From: Kushneria aurantia DSM 21353
GTDB lineage: Bacteria; Pseudomonadota; Gammaproteobacteria; Pseudomonadales; Halomonadaceae
Direction: 5' to 3'
DNA length: 64,000 nucleotides
Assembly: GCF_000382245.1 (NCBI RefSeq)
Contig: NZ_KB907873.1
Coordinates: 48,261-112,260 of the forward strand
The notes beneath the pieces are model-generated. The model was not told where the DNA came from and made no database searches. It was given only the letters and a program-made list of their open reading frames with translations. Below, in pieces: positions 26,597 to 36,935 of this stretch. Position numbers and translations under genes: made by a program. Numbering within the stretch: position 1 is the stretch's first letter; the number at the start of each line of letters is the position of its first letter.

Positions 26597-28519
26597 ATGA
26601 CAAAAGAACCGGCGAACGATTCCCATACTCTGATCATGCAGCTCAAGGAACGCCTGAAGCGTGAACAGGATCTTCGTCGCGACGCCGAGCGCGATGCCGC
26701 GCAGGTTCGTGACCGCTTCCAGCGCGAGCGTTTGAAGCTGCAGGCGATAACCGATATCGCCGCCACTCACGAACACGAAGAGCCTTTGCGCTGGGCCAGC
26801 CATATCGCGCTTGCCACGCTGACCAGGCAGACCTGCTGGTGCCACTGCCGGGCCTATTATTTTCCTTTCGAGGCGCAGGGCCGGTCGCAAGCTTTTGCGA
26901 CAACCGATGGGCATGCCTCACCGCTGGATCACGAATCGACTCTCCTTACCCCGTCGGCACTCGAATGGCTGGACAGCAACGAACCGCTGACCCTCTATCA
27001 GGACCGTCTGACGCAGAGGCCGTGCGGCACGACTGAACCCAACTGGCCCGAATCGCTGCCGCGCCGCTGCCTCTACACTATCGGTCTGGATGGTGAAGGC
27101 TTCGGCGGATTCGAACTGTTCGGCTGGCAGGAGGACGAAGACCCGGACTTCAGCAACGAATTGATGCAGTCACTGGCACGCGAGCTGGCGCACATCTATA
27201 AAAGCGAACGCGATCGCCACTCGATGGAGCAGATGGCCTATCAGGATCCTCTGACCGGGCTGGGCAATCGCGCCGCCTTTTTTCGCGACCTGGACAATCT
27301 CGCCACTCAGCAGCAGCGACTGGCGCTTGTCTATATCGATATCGATGGCTTTCGCGAAATCAACGACGAGTGCGGTCACGACATCGGCGATCTCTACCTG
27401 TGCCGGATCGCCATGCGACTTTGCGATGAACCCCATCGGCTGAGCGTGTCGCGTTTGGGCAGTGACGAATTCATGGTATTGCTGTCGCTCGAAGCTTCGC
27501 CACAACCGGCGCTCGAGCTTGCCGAGGCACTGCTTCAGCGGCTTCGCCAGCCGATAGTGATCGAGGATCACCTTATCGAGCCCGGTATCAGCGCGGGTCT
27601 GGCGATCTATCCCGACGACGCCAACACTGTCCATACCCTCTTTTATGCCGCCGATCTGGCGATCTACCGCGCCCATGAAAGCGGCGGCAACACCCTGCGC
27701 CGCTTTGATGCCGATATCGCCAACAGCACCAAAGAGCGCAAGCAGCTTGCTCAGCAGGTGCGTCAGGCGGTCAACAGCGACGAATTCGAAACCTGGTTTC
27801 AACCCATCATTGGCGCCGACCGGCGTATCGTTGGCGCCGAGGCACTGTTGCGCTGGACAGCACCGCAGGCTCCCGGCCCGGCCGAATTCGTACCGGTTCT
27901 GGAGCGCCAGGGACTGATGCGCTCAGTGGGGTATCAAACCCTTGCCCGAGTGATGGCTCGCGCCGCGCAGTGGCGACGAGAAGGACTGCACTTCGAACAC
28001 ATATCGGTCAACGTGTCGCCGGCCCAACTGCGTGAGCCTGTCTTTGTCGACCAGGTCGCCACCCTGCTACGGGAAACCGGCCTGCCGGCCTACTGTCTTA
28101 TCCTGGAAATTACCGAGAGTCTGTTCATTTCGGCCGAAAGACCGGTACTCGGCCGGCTGGCAAACCTGCGCCGGATGGGGGTCAAACTGGCGCTGGACGA
28201 CTTCGGCACCGGCTACAGCTCGCTGGGTTATCTGCAGTGGATGCCGCTGGATATTCTCAAGATCGACAAGAGTTTCGTGGCGCGGCTCGACGGTGAACCG
28301 GCCCGACGCGATATCACCATCGTGCGCGCCATCATCCGTATCGCCCGGGCCTGCGGGCTGAGCGTGGTAGCAGAAGGAATCGAAACGGAAGTGGTAGCCC
28401 GGCGGCTTGTCTCACTGGGCGCCCACTACCTGCAGGGCTACCACTTCAGCCGCCCGGTTGCCGAAACCGCCATGCGGGCGCTGCTGCGCGAGCACAAGCC
28501 GTCCGGGAAACAGCGCTAG
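26597..28519 (+). CDS. GGDEF-EAL cyclic-di-GMP protein, probably a phosphodiesterase
   Basis: A 640-residue cytoplasmic protein: a short coiled coil (residues 10-45), a GAF-like region (about 50-200), a GGDEF domain and a C-terminal EAL domain. The cyclase loop reads GSDEF near residue 289, a change at the second glycine that may weaken catalysis. The EAL domain keeps GAEALLRW, NVSPAQLRE, EITESLF, DDFGTGYSSL, KIDKSFV and AEGIET, so hydrolysis of cyclic-di-GMP is likely. A long in-frame extension upstream has no domain. Its stop overlaps the convergent kinase end. Confidence 0.88.
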   Translation: MTKEPANDSHTLIMQLKERLKREQDLRRDAERDAAQVRDRFQRERLKLQAITDIAATHEHEEPLRWASHIALATLTRQTCWCHCRAYYFPFEAQGRSQAFATTDGHASPLDHESTLLTPSALEWLDSNEPLTLYQDRLTQRPCGTTEPNWPESLPRRCLYTIGLDGEGFGGFELFGWQEDEDPDFSNELMQSLARELAHIYKSERDRHSMEQMAYQDPLTGLGNRAAFFRDLDNLATQQQRLALVYIDIDGFREINDECGHDIGDLYLCRIAMRLCDEPHRLSVSRLGSDEFMVLLSLEASPQPALELAEALLQRLRQPIVIEDHLIEPGISAGLAIYPDDANTVHTLFYAADLAIYRAHESGGNTLRRFDADIANSTKERKQLAQQVRQAVNSDEFETWFQPIIGADRRIVGAEALLRWTAPQAPGPAEFVPVLERQGLMRSVGYQTLARVMARAAQWRREGLHFEHISVNVSPAQLREPVFVDQVATLLRETGLPAYCLILEITESLFISAERPVLGRLANLRRMGVKLALDDFGTGYSSLGYLQWMPLDILKIDKSFVARLDGEPARRDITIVRAIIRIARACGLSVVAEGIETEVVARRLVSLGAHYLQGYHFSRPVAETAMRALLREHKPSGKQR

Positions 28520-29373
28520 TCCTCATCTTCAGGCGCGGCCATGCGTTCGCGGCGTGCCTGCTCCTCGCGACGCACATCGTCGATCACCGCCAGCAGCTCA
28601 GCCACGTCGGGATCGTCGCGACGCTCTTCGAAACGCCCGCTCAAAGCGGTATCCGGCGTCAGCGCACCGCGCTCGAAAAGCGACCAGATCTCGAGGCCAT
28701 ATTCACTCGCCAGCAGCTCGGGAGCAAAACGCCCCAGATAGCGACGCAGATTGTCCACATCACGCAGCAGCATGCGTCTTGCGCTGTTGTTGCCGGCGGC
28801 CTCGACCGCCTGCGGCAGGTCGATGATCACCGGGCCATCGGGCCCCACCAGCACGTTGAACTCGGAAAGATCGCCGTGCACCAGACCGGCATCGAGCATG
28901 CGCACCACATCGCCGATCAGCCGGCGGTGCCAGTCGAGCGCCTGCTCGTGACTCGGCGCCACATCGCCAAGCCGCGGCGCGGCACCGCCCTCGCCGTCAT
29001 CAATCATCTCCATCAACAGTATGTCGTCTACAAAACCGTGCGGCCTGGGCACCCGTACACCGGCGCCATCGAGACGATAAAGGGCGTCTACCTCGGCATT
29101 TTGCCAGGCCTGTTCCTGCTCCTGGCGACCAAAGCGGCTCTTTTTCGCCATGGCCCGCTCGCGCCGGCTATTGCGCCCGCGGCGGCCCTCCTCATAGGTT
29201 TCCGCACGGCGAAAACCGCGTTTGCGGGTTTCAGTGAACATCTTGGCGCAGCGCAGCTCGTCGCCGCAGCGCACCACGAACACCTGCGCCTCCTTGCCAC
29301 TGCGCAGCTGCATCACCACGTCATCGATGACGCCCTCTTCGATCAGCGGCTGCAGGCGTTGGGGTATTTTCAT
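28516..29373 (-). CDS. RIO1-family serine protein kinase
   Basis: A 285-residue RIO-type kinase. The nucleotide-binding part is IDDVVMQLRSGKEAQVFVV with the Lys in LRCAKMF; the catalytic loop is HGDLSEFNVLV and the metal motif IIDLPQAV. Bacterial members such as Pseudomonas PA4780 have been studied as protein kinases, but substrates are poorly known. Candidate starts lie 36 and 18 bases upstream; MKIPQRL matches the family start. It converges with the cyclic-di-GMP protein with a four-base overlap. Confidence 0.88.
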   Translation of the reverse strand: MKIPQRLQPLIEEGVIDDVVMQLRSGKEAQVFVVRCGDELRCAKMFTETRKRGFRRAETYEEGRRGRNSRRERAMAKKSRFGRQEQEQAWQNAEVDALYRLDGAGVRVPRPHGFVDDILLMEMIDDGEGGAAPRLGDVAPSHEQALDWHRRLIGDVVRMLDAGLVHGDLSEFNVLVGPDGPVIIDLPQAVEAAGNNSARRMLLRDVDNLRRYLGRFAPELLASEYGLEIWSLFERGALTPDTALSGRFEERRDDPDVAELLAVIDDVRREEQARRERMAAPEDED

Positions 29374-29519
29374 ATAAGCGCTTTCTCGCATTGTGTACCG
29401 ATTGTGCAATGATGCGACTACCGCTGCAGACGGCGCCGCGGTCAGATAAGGCTATTCGCATCCGGCGCACCTGCAGTAAAATCATTCATTCTTGAACCAC
29501 CAGAGATCCGGACGACGAT

Positions 29520-30248
29520 ATGGGCAGGGCTTTCCAGAACCGTAAGGAATCCATGGCCAAAACGGCCGATGCCAAAACCAGGGTCTACAGCAAGTACGGC
29601 CGCGAAATCTACGTCTGCGCCAAAAACGGCGGCGTCGACCCTCACGCCAACCTGTCACTGCGCGGGCTTCTCGAGCGCGCCAAAAAGGACCAGGTGCCCG
29701 CTCATGTTATCGAGCGCGCGCTGGAAAAGGCGAGCGGCGGCGGCGGCGAAGACTTCGCTACGGCGCGCTACGAGGGTTTTGGCCCCGGCAGCTGCATGGT
29801 GATCATTGAGTGTCTGACCGACAACCCCAACCGCACCTTCGGCGATGTTCGCGGCTGCTTTACCAAAACCGGCGCCAAGATCGGCACGCCGGGCAGCGCC
29901 AGCCATATGTTCGACCACTGTGCCATCTTTTCCTTTGCAGGCCGGGACGATGAAGCGGTGCTCGAAGCGCTGGTAGAGGCCGATGTCGACGTCACCGATA
30001 TCGAAAACGAAGACGGCCAGCTGACGATTTTCGCTCCCCACATCGAATACGCCAAGGCACGCCAGGCGCTGATCGACGCTTTTAGCGAGCTGGATTTCGA
30101 CACTGATGATATCCAGTTCGTTCCTCAGACGACCACGCCAGTGGAGGGGGAAAACGCCCAGCAGCTGGAGAAATTTCTCAATATGCTCAATGATCTCGAC
30201 GACGTTCAGCGCGTCTTCCACAACGCCGAGATTGAAGAGAGCGAATGA
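29520..30248 (+). CDS. YebC/PmpR-family regulatory protein (YeeN-type)
   Basis: A 242-residue protein of the YebC family, members of which relieve ribosome stalling or act as DNA-binding regulators. The pattern [57 protein letters not shown] and the C-terminal VYHN-like VFHNAEIEE are characteristic. The N-terminus resembles the shorter YeeN branch rather than canonical YebC (which has AGHSKWAN). It diverges from the RIO kinase. Confidence 0.9.
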   Translation: MGRAFQNRKESMAKTADAKTRVYSKYGREIYVCAKNGGVDPHANLSLRGLLERAKKDQVPAHVIERALEKASGGGGEDFATARYEGFGPGSCMVIIECLTDNPNRTFGDVRGCFTKTGAKIGTPGSASHMFDHCAIFSFAGRDDEAVLEALVEADVDVTDIENEDGQLTIFAPHIEYAKARQALIDAFSELDFDTDDIQFVPQTTTPVEGENAQQLEKFLNMLNDLDDVQRVFHNAEIEESE

Positions 30249-30497
30249 AGCCTGCGGCGCGACGACGCTTTCGCCGCGCCGCCCCGGCGCTCCGCCAGCA
30301 ACCACGCCCGCTCGCCCCGCAACGTCTGCCCATCATCACCCTGTGACATCCCGCGCCACCCGGGCGACAGGTCAAAAATAAAAATGACACTGGCAGTCTG
30401 TACACTTTCTGTTATCTTCAGAAAAAATTAAGACTGCACTTCGAGCCAGCGCGCCCGAAGCAACCTTGCGCATTCACCGCGCCAATAGAGCGGAGAG

Positions 30498-31547
30498 ATG
30501 ACAGCAGTGTCACAACAGCAAAAACATTTCCCGGCGCTTTCCGCATTGGGGGCCTGCCTGCTGCCGGCCACCCTGAGCGGATGCAGCAGCGCACCCGGCT
30601 TTCTCGATCCGCAGGGTCCGATCGCTCGCGCCCAGCTTGGCCACTTCTGGTTTGTGGTGGCGATGCTGGCTATTGTCATTTTACCGGTGTTGGTTCTGAC
30701 GCCGCTGATCCTGTGGCGCTACCGCTACGGCACAAGCCGAGCGGCCTATCGTCCCAAATGGGAACTGACCCTCTGGCTGGATATCCTCATCTGGGGCATC
30801 CCGATCCTCATAGTCGTCATCCTGTCGGTAGTGCTATGGCGCCAGACCCACCAGCTCGACCCCTATCGGCCGCTACACTCCGATCAGCCGCCGCTGGAGA
30901 TTCAGGTGGTGGGCTACGACTGGAAGTGGCTTTTCATCTATCCCGAGCAGCATATCGCCACCCTGGGCCAGCTGATTGTGCCGGTGGGTCGCCCGGTCGC
31001 TTTCGATCTTACCTCGGCGACCGTACTGCAGACCTTTTTCATCCCGGCGCTGGGCAGCCAGATCGATGTCATGAACCGCATGCAGACGACACTGCATCTG
31101 CTGGCCGACCGCGAAGGCGAGTTCGAGGGGCGCAACATGCAGTACAACGGCGACGGCTTCCACGAGCAGCGCTTTACCGCGCGGGCGGTCAACGCGCAGG
31201 ACTTCGCCCGTTTCGTCGCCGATACCCGCCACGAAGGCATACCGCTCGACCAGCACAACTACCGGATCCTGGCGCGCAAGGGCAGTACGCTCGAAGCGGC
31301 GAAGGCGCTGGGCGAAAGCGTTACCCTCCCCGACGACCCACTGGTGCGTTTCTCCGCGGTACCCGATGGCCTGTTCGACGCCATCATGCGCGACGCCCCG
31401 CTTGACTGGAGCGAACTATCGCCCACCACCGGCGGCAGCGCCACTTCGGCGCCGGCGACGCCCCACGATACCGGCGGAGAAACTTCGAATCCCTCTGCCT
31501 CGGCCGCCAGTACGACAATCACAACACAGGGGGAGTCTGCCTCATGA
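30498..31547 (+). CDS. cyoA: Cytochrome bo-type ubiquinol oxidase subunit II
   Basis: A 349-residue lipoprotein subunit of the proton-pumping quinol oxidase. A signal with lipobox LSGC ends near residue 29, two membrane spans follow (about 50-75 and 93-115), then the periplasmic cupredoxin domain with QVVGYDWKWLFIYPEQ. The copper-A ligands of cytochrome oxidases are absent, as expected for a quinol oxidase. The last ~45 residues are Thr-, Ser- and Ala-rich and disordered. First gene of cyoABCD; it overlaps cyoB by four bases. Confidence 0.94.
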   Translation: MTAVSQQQKHFPALSALGACLLPATLSGCSSAPGFLDPQGPIARAQLGHFWFVVAMLAIVILPVLVLTPLILWRYRYGTSRAAYRPKWELTLWLDILIWGIPILIVVILSVVLWRQTHQLDPYRPLHSDQPPLEIQVVGYDWKWLFIYPEQHIATLGQLIVPVGRPVAFDLTSATVLQTFFIPALGSQIDVMNRMQTTLHLLADREGEFEGRNMQYNGDGFHEQRFTARAVNAQDFARFVADTRHEGIPLDQHNYRILARKGSTLEAAKALGESVTLPDDPLVRFSAVPDGLFDAIMRDAPLDWSELSPTTGGSATSAPATPHDTGGETSNPSASAASTTITTQGESAS

Positions 31548-33646
31548 CCGTTACCGAGATACTGTTCGGTCGCCTTGGATGGGACGCGCTGCCGTTCTGG
31601 CACATGCTGCAAAACCCCACCTTCAAAAGCGTCATCAATGATCTGATCGCCAGCGGCGCCGGCCTGATGGTGGTGCTCGGTGCGCTGGTCGTAGTGGCCG
31701 GCGTCAGTTGGCTGGGCAAATGGGGCTATCTATGGCGCGAATGGCTGACCAGCCCCGACCACAAGCGCATCGGTATCATGTTCATCGTCATCGCGCTGGT
31801 GATGCTGGCCCGTGCCATTGTCGAGGCGGTATTCATGCGCGCCCAGCAGGCGGTCGGGCTGAACGGCGGTTTTCTGACCGCCGAACACTTCGGTCAGCTG
31901 TTCACTACCCATGGCACCATCATGGTGTTTTTCATGGGCATGCCCTTTCTGACCGGCGTGATCAACTATGTCATGCCGCTGCAGATCGGTGCCCGCGACC
32001 TCTCCTTCCCGGTGCTCAACCTGGTCAGTCTGGGGCTGACCGCCGCCGGCGCGGCGCTGGTGATGGTGTCGCTGGTGCTGGAGCCCTTTTCGACCGGCGG
32101 CTGGACCGGCTATGCGCCCTTCACCGAGCTGAGCTACAACCCCGGCGCAGGGGTGGACTACTGGATCTGGGCGGTGTCGCTCTCGACCTTCTCCTCCACC
32201 CTCAGCGGCATCAACTTCGCCGTTACCATCTATAAAAAGCGCGCCCCCGGGATGACGCTGTTTCGCATGCCGCTGTTCACCTGGACGGCGCTGTGCACTG
32301 CCATTCTGATGATCTTCGGCATGCCGCCGCTGACCGTGGCAACCGGCCTGCTGGCGCTTGATCGCTATCTCGATTTCCACATGTTCACCACCGACCTGGG
32401 TGGCAACATGATGAACTACGTCAACCTGTTCTGGGCCTTCGGCCACCCCGAGGTCTATATCCTGATCCTGCCCGCCTTCGGCGTCTTCTCCGAGGTGTTC
32501 GCGACCTTCTCCGGCAAGCGCCTCTACGGCTATACGGTGCTGGTCATGGCGACCATCTGCATCGCTGTACTGTCGTTCACCGTGTGGCTGCACCACTTTT
32601 TCACCATGGGACAGAGCGCCAACGTCAATGCCGCCTTCGGTATCGCCACCATGCTGATCGGTATTCCCACCGGTGTGAAGGTCTATGACTGGATGCTGAC
32701 CATGTACCGCGGCCGGGTGCGGATGTCGGTGCCGATGATCTACGCCGTGGGCTTTATTCTGCTGTTTGTTCTGGGGGGCATGTCGGGGGTAATTCTGGCC
32801 ACGCCGAGCGTCGACTATCAGGTGCACAACTCGCTGTTTCTGGTCGCCCACTTCCACAACATGCTGATTCCGGGCGTGCTGTTCGGCATGCTGGCGGCGG
32901 TCAACTACTGGTTCCCCAAAGCGTTCGGTTTTCGCCTCGAGGAGCGCTGGGGGCGGCGCGCCGCCTGGCTGTGGATCCTCGGCTTCATGCTCGCTTTCTT
33001 CCCACTCTACGTGCTGGGCATGATGGGGATGCCACGCCGTTCGGTCTCCTTCACCAATCCGGCCTATCTGCCGTGGACGGTGATCGCCGGTATCGGCGCG
33101 CTGGTGGCGCTTGCCGCCCTGGCGTGCCTGCTGCTGCAACTCTGGGTGAGCGTGCGCGATCGCGATCATAACCGCGTGTTCGCCGGCGACCCCTGGGACG
33201 GCCGCAGCCTCGAATGGGCCACCTCGGCACCGCCGCCGGAGTACAACTTCCCGGTGATCCCCGAGATATACGGCCGTGATGCCTTCATGCTGGAAAAGGA
33301 TGGCGGCACCCCCTTTCAGGCACCGACGCAGTACCAGGATATCGTCATGCCGGCCAACAGCGCCATGGGCGTAATCATCGGCGCCGCCGGCTTTGCTGCC
33401 GCCTTCGCCCTCACCTGGTATATGTGGTGGCTGGTGGTGCTCTCCGCGGTAGTGATGATCGGCGCCGCCATCGCCCGCGGCTTCGTGCGCACCACCCACT
33501 ACGTCATCAGCGCCGACGAGGTGCGACGCACCCATGAATACTGGCTGCGCGAGGTCGAGGCGACCACGCCGATTCGCCGCTCGCAGGAGCAGAGCGGCGC
33601 CAACCGCGGCCGCGCCGTCCCTCCGGTAGAAGGAGCCGTACAGTGA
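31544..33646 (+). CDS. cyoB: Cytochrome bo-type ubiquinol oxidase subunit I
   Basis: A 700-residue heme-copper oxidase subunit carrying heme b, heme o and CuB. Motifs include THGTIMVFFMGMPF (low-spin heme), WAFGHPEVYILILP (CuB His and cross-linked Tyr), VWLHHFFTMG and VAHFHN. Of the E. coli ubiquinone-site residues R71, D75, H98 and Q101, the counterparts here are R90, E94, H115 and Q118, so the aspartate is a glutamate. About fifteen membrane spans. It overlaps cyoA (ATGA) and cyoC (GTGA). Confidence 0.96.
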   Translation: MTVTEILFGRLGWDALPFWHMLQNPTFKSVINDLIASGAGLMVVLGALVVVAGVSWLGKWGYLWREWLTSPDHKRIGIMFIVIALVMLARAIVEAVFMRAQQAVGLNGGFLTAEHFGQLFTTHGTIMVFFMGMPFLTGVINYVMPLQIGARDLSFPVLNLVSLGLTAAGAALVMVSLVLEPFSTGGWTGYAPFTELSYNPGAGVDYWIWAVSLSTFSSTLSGINFAVTIYKKRAPGMTLFRMPLFTWTALCTAILMIFGMPPLTVATGLLALDRYLDFHMFTTDLGGNMMNYVNLFWAFGHPEVYILILPAFGVFSEVFATFSGKRLYGYTVLVMATICIAVLSFTVWLHHFFTMGQSANVNAAFGIATMLIGIPTGVKVYDWMLTMYRGRVRMSVPMIYAVGFILLFVLGGMSGVILATPSVDYQVHNSLFLVAHFHNMLIPGVLFGMLAAVNYWFPKAFGFRLEERWGRRAAWLWILGFMLAFFPLYVLGMMGMPRRSVSFTNPAYLPWTVIAGIGALVALAALACLLLQLWVSVRDRDHNRVFAGDPWDGRSLEWATSAPPPEYNFPVIPEIYGRDAFMLEKDGGTPFQAPTQYQDIVMPANSAMGVIIGAAGFAAAFALTWYMWWLVVLSAVVMIGAAIARGFVRTTHYVISADEVRRTHEYWLREVEATTPIRRSQEQSGANRGRAVPPVEGAVQ

Positions 33647-34269
33647 GCCGCACCATAACGCGCCATCCCGGCCTCAACCTGGGGCCGGCCCACGACGACG
33701 ACGCCACCGATGTGCGCGAGGAGCTGGTTTTCGGCTTCTGGGTCTTCATGATGAGCGACCTCATCATTTTCGGCATGCTGTTCGCCACCTATGTGACCAT
33801 GCTGGGTGCCACCGCCGGCGGCCCGACACCCCACGACGTGCTCGATATCCGCCCCGCCTTCACCGAGACCATGCTGCTGCTGGCCAGCAGTTTCACCTTC
33901 GGCATGGCCTCGCTGGCGCTCAAGTACCGCCAGGGACGCCGACACCTGGTGGGGTGGCTGCTGGTCACCCTGGTGTTGGGCCTCGCCTTCGTCGGCCACG
34001 AACTGCACGAATTTGTGTCGATGTTTCACGCGGGCTATGTCCCGTCGCGCAGCGGCTATTTGTCGTCGTTCTTTTCACTGGTGCCACTGCACGGACTGCA
34101 CGTCACCTTCGCCAGCCTGTGGCTGATCGCCATACTGTTTCAGATCGCCGTCTACGGGATAGACAGCCAGGTCAAAAACGGCCTGCTGCGGCTGGCCATT
34201 CTGTGGCACTTTCTCGACATCGTCTGGATCGGCATCTTCTCGCTGGTCTATCTGGGAGGCGCGGCATGA
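33643..34269 (+). CDS. cyoC: Cytochrome bo-type ubiquinol oxidase subunit III
   Basis: A 208-residue five-span membrane subunit. The start is GTG overlapping the cyoB stop. Family features are LVFGFWVFMMSDLIIFGMLFATY, the FVGHELHEF segment and the C-terminal LWHFLDIVWIGIFSLVYL. It ends in a four-base overlap with cyoD. Confidence 0.95.
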   Translation: MSRTITRHPGLNLGPAHDDDATDVREELVFGFWVFMMSDLIIFGMLFATYVTMLGATAGGPTPHDVLDIRPAFTETMLLLASSFTFGMASLALKYRQGRRHLVGWLLVTLVLGLAFVGHELHEFVSMFHAGYVPSRSGYLSSFFSLVPLHGLHVTFASLWLIAILFQIAVYGIDSQVKNGLLRLAILWHFLDIVWIGIFSLVYLGGAA

Positions 34270-34613
34270 GCTATCGTCAACTGTCGCAGGAGGAGCGCCA
34301 GGAGCTGGGCCGCGAGCAGCGCAGCTACCTGTGGGGTCTGGGACTATCGCTGCTGCTGACGCTGCTGCCCTTCGGTCTGGCGGCGTTTACCGACATGGCT
34401 CACCTGACGCTGTGGTGGATCATCGGCGCCTGCGCGCTGGTGCAGATCGTGGTGCATCTGCGCTTTTTCCTGCACATCACCCTGGCGCGCAACAAGCGCG
34501 AGGACCTGCAGCTGATCCTTTTCACCGTACTGATCCTGACCCTGCTGTGCGGCGGCACGCTGTGGATTCTGTTCGACCTCTACCAGCGTATGATGCCGAA
34601 CATGATGCCGTAG
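34266..34613 (+). CDS. cyoD: Cytochrome bo-type ubiquinol oxidase subunit IV
   Basis: A 115-residue three-span subunit with YLWGLGLSLLLTLLPFGLA, QIVVHLRFFLHI and the C-terminal span LILTLLCGGTLWILFDLY. It is the last gene of the cyo operon; no cyoE (heme O synthase) follows, so heme O must come from a gene elsewhere. Confidence 0.93.
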   Translation: MSYRQLSQEERQELGREQRSYLWGLGLSLLLTLLPFGLAAFTDMAHLTLWWIIGACALVQIVVHLRFFLHITLARNKREDLQLILFTVLILTLLCGGTLWILFDLYQRMMPNMMP

Positions 34614-34658
34614 CGCCGCCACCGGCGCCTCATCGCGCCGCCATGGTGGCGTAACCAA

Positions 34659-34691
34659 AAGGGGCCCGAACCGCCACGATTCGGGCCCCTT
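34659..34691. terminator. Bidirectional terminator between cyoD and pstB
   Basis: A perfect 12-base stem (34659-34670 with 34680-34691) and a nine-base loop lie midway between the convergent cyo and pst operons. A-rich sequence precedes it; the T-run is clear for the minus strand (AAAA at 34657-34660) and weak for the plus strand. Confidence 0.85.
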
Positions 34692-34713
34692 GCGTTGCCG
34701 TGACAGCGACGGC

Positions 34714-35715
<1,002 letters not shown>

Positions 35716-35756
35716 CGTGGAACTCCTGGACGAGTGCGTAATCACGGACGATGCGC

Positions 35757-36923
35757 CTACCAGCGTCGTTCAAAGCGGTTGCGCAGCAGCACCGCGGCAG
35801 CGTTCAGCGTAATCAGTACAGCCAGCAGCACCAGAATGCCACCCGCCGTTTTTTCCTGAAACGCCTGATTGGGCAGGCTCGCCCAGCTATAAACCTGCGC
35901 CGGCAGTACGGTGGCTGCCTGGGTCAGCGAAAAGCTCGGGTCGGGCATGAAGGCCACCATACCGACGATAATCAGCGGCGCCGTTTCCCCCATCGCCTGG
36001 GCGAGGCCGATAATCGACCCGGTCAGAATACCGGGAATCGACACCGGCAGCACGTGGTCGCTGACCACCTGCCAGCGGGTGCAGCCAACGCCGAAGGCGG
36101 CATGGCGGATACTGTCCGGCACCGAGCGCAGCGCAGCGCGGGTGGAGATAATGATCATCGGCAGTGTCATCAGCGACAGCGTCAGGCCGCCCACCAGCGG
36201 CGATGAGCGCGGCACGCCGAAAAAGCTGATAAAAATCGCCAGCCCCAGCAGGCCGAACAGAATCGACGGCACCGCGGCAAGGTTATTGATATTGACCTCG
36301 ATCAGCCGCGTGAAGCGGTTGTCCGGCGCGAACTCCTCCAGATAGACCGCCGTCATCACGCCGATCGGGAAGCAGATCGCCATGGTGACGATGATGGTCA
36401 GCAGTGTCCCCAGCGCGGCGGAGAGAATGCCGGCCAGTTCCGCCATGCGCGAGTCGCCGGTGGTGAAAAAGGTGGTATTGAAGGCCAGCTTGGCATTGCC
36501 CTGCTCGACCATCCGGTCGATCAACTGACGCTGCTGCTCGGAAAGCGAGTTCTCGCGCCCCTTGAGATACTGATCGACGCTGCTCCGGGCGATCACCCAC
36601 TGCGTCCGCGTGGTGCCCAAAAGCTCCGGGTCGGCCTCCATGCGCTGTGGAATCTGGCGGAAGAAGCCGCGGCTCACCAACTGGCGATACTGCTCATCCA
36701 CCGCCGTCAGCGGCATCTGCTGCGACTGCTCGGTATAGCTCACCTCGATCTGCATCCGGCCCTGCTGAAAGGCGCTCCAGCCGCGATTGACCATATCGCC
36801 CAGAAAGACCACCAGAAAGACGGCCGACAGGACCATCGCGGCCATGCAGGTCAGCTTGAGACGCCGGGTACGCCGATGGCGCTTACCCAGTTGCTTCGTA
36901 ATGTCATCGAAGGACTGTGCCAT
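35757..36923 (-). CDS. pstA: Phosphate ABC transporter permease PstA
   Basis: A 388-residue inner-membrane permease. The permease domain includes [40 protein letters not shown] and the EAA-like ATPase contact [15 protein letters not shown] periplasmic insert of about 110 residues separates the first span from the rest, longer than in E. coli PstA (296 residues) but common in marine and halophilic gammaproteobacteria. It starts 12 bases after pstC. Confidence 0.93.
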   Translation of the reverse strand: MAQSFDDITKQLGKRHRRTRRLKLTCMAAMVLSAVFLVVFLGDMVNRGWSAFQQGRMQIEVSYTEQSQQMPLTAVDEQYRQLVSRGFFRQIPQRMEADPELLGTTRTQWVIARSSVDQYLKGRENSLSEQQRQLIDRMVEQGNAKLAFNTTFFTTGDSRMAELAGILSAALGTLLTIIVTMAICFPIGVMTAVYLEEFAPDNRFTRLIEVNINNLAAVPSILFGLLGLAIFISFFGVPRSSPLVGGLTLSLMTLPMIIISTRAALRSVPDSIRHAAFGVGCTRWQVVSDHVLPVSIPGILTGSIIGLAQAMGETAPLIIVGMVAFMPDPSFSLTQAATVLPAQVYSWASLPNQAFQEKTAGGILVLLAVLITLNAAAVLLRNRFERRW

Positions 36924-36935
36924 GGGAATCCCCGG

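Noticed and set aside
30249..30497. Promoter search between yebC and cyoA
   Set aside because: AT-rich DNA near 30370-30430 looks promoter-like, but no hexamer pair with acceptable spacing was found, so no site is listed.
31730..33535. 601-codon minus-strand frame inside cyoB
   Set aside because: Antisense shadow of cyoB, very rich in His, Gln and Gly, without motifs.
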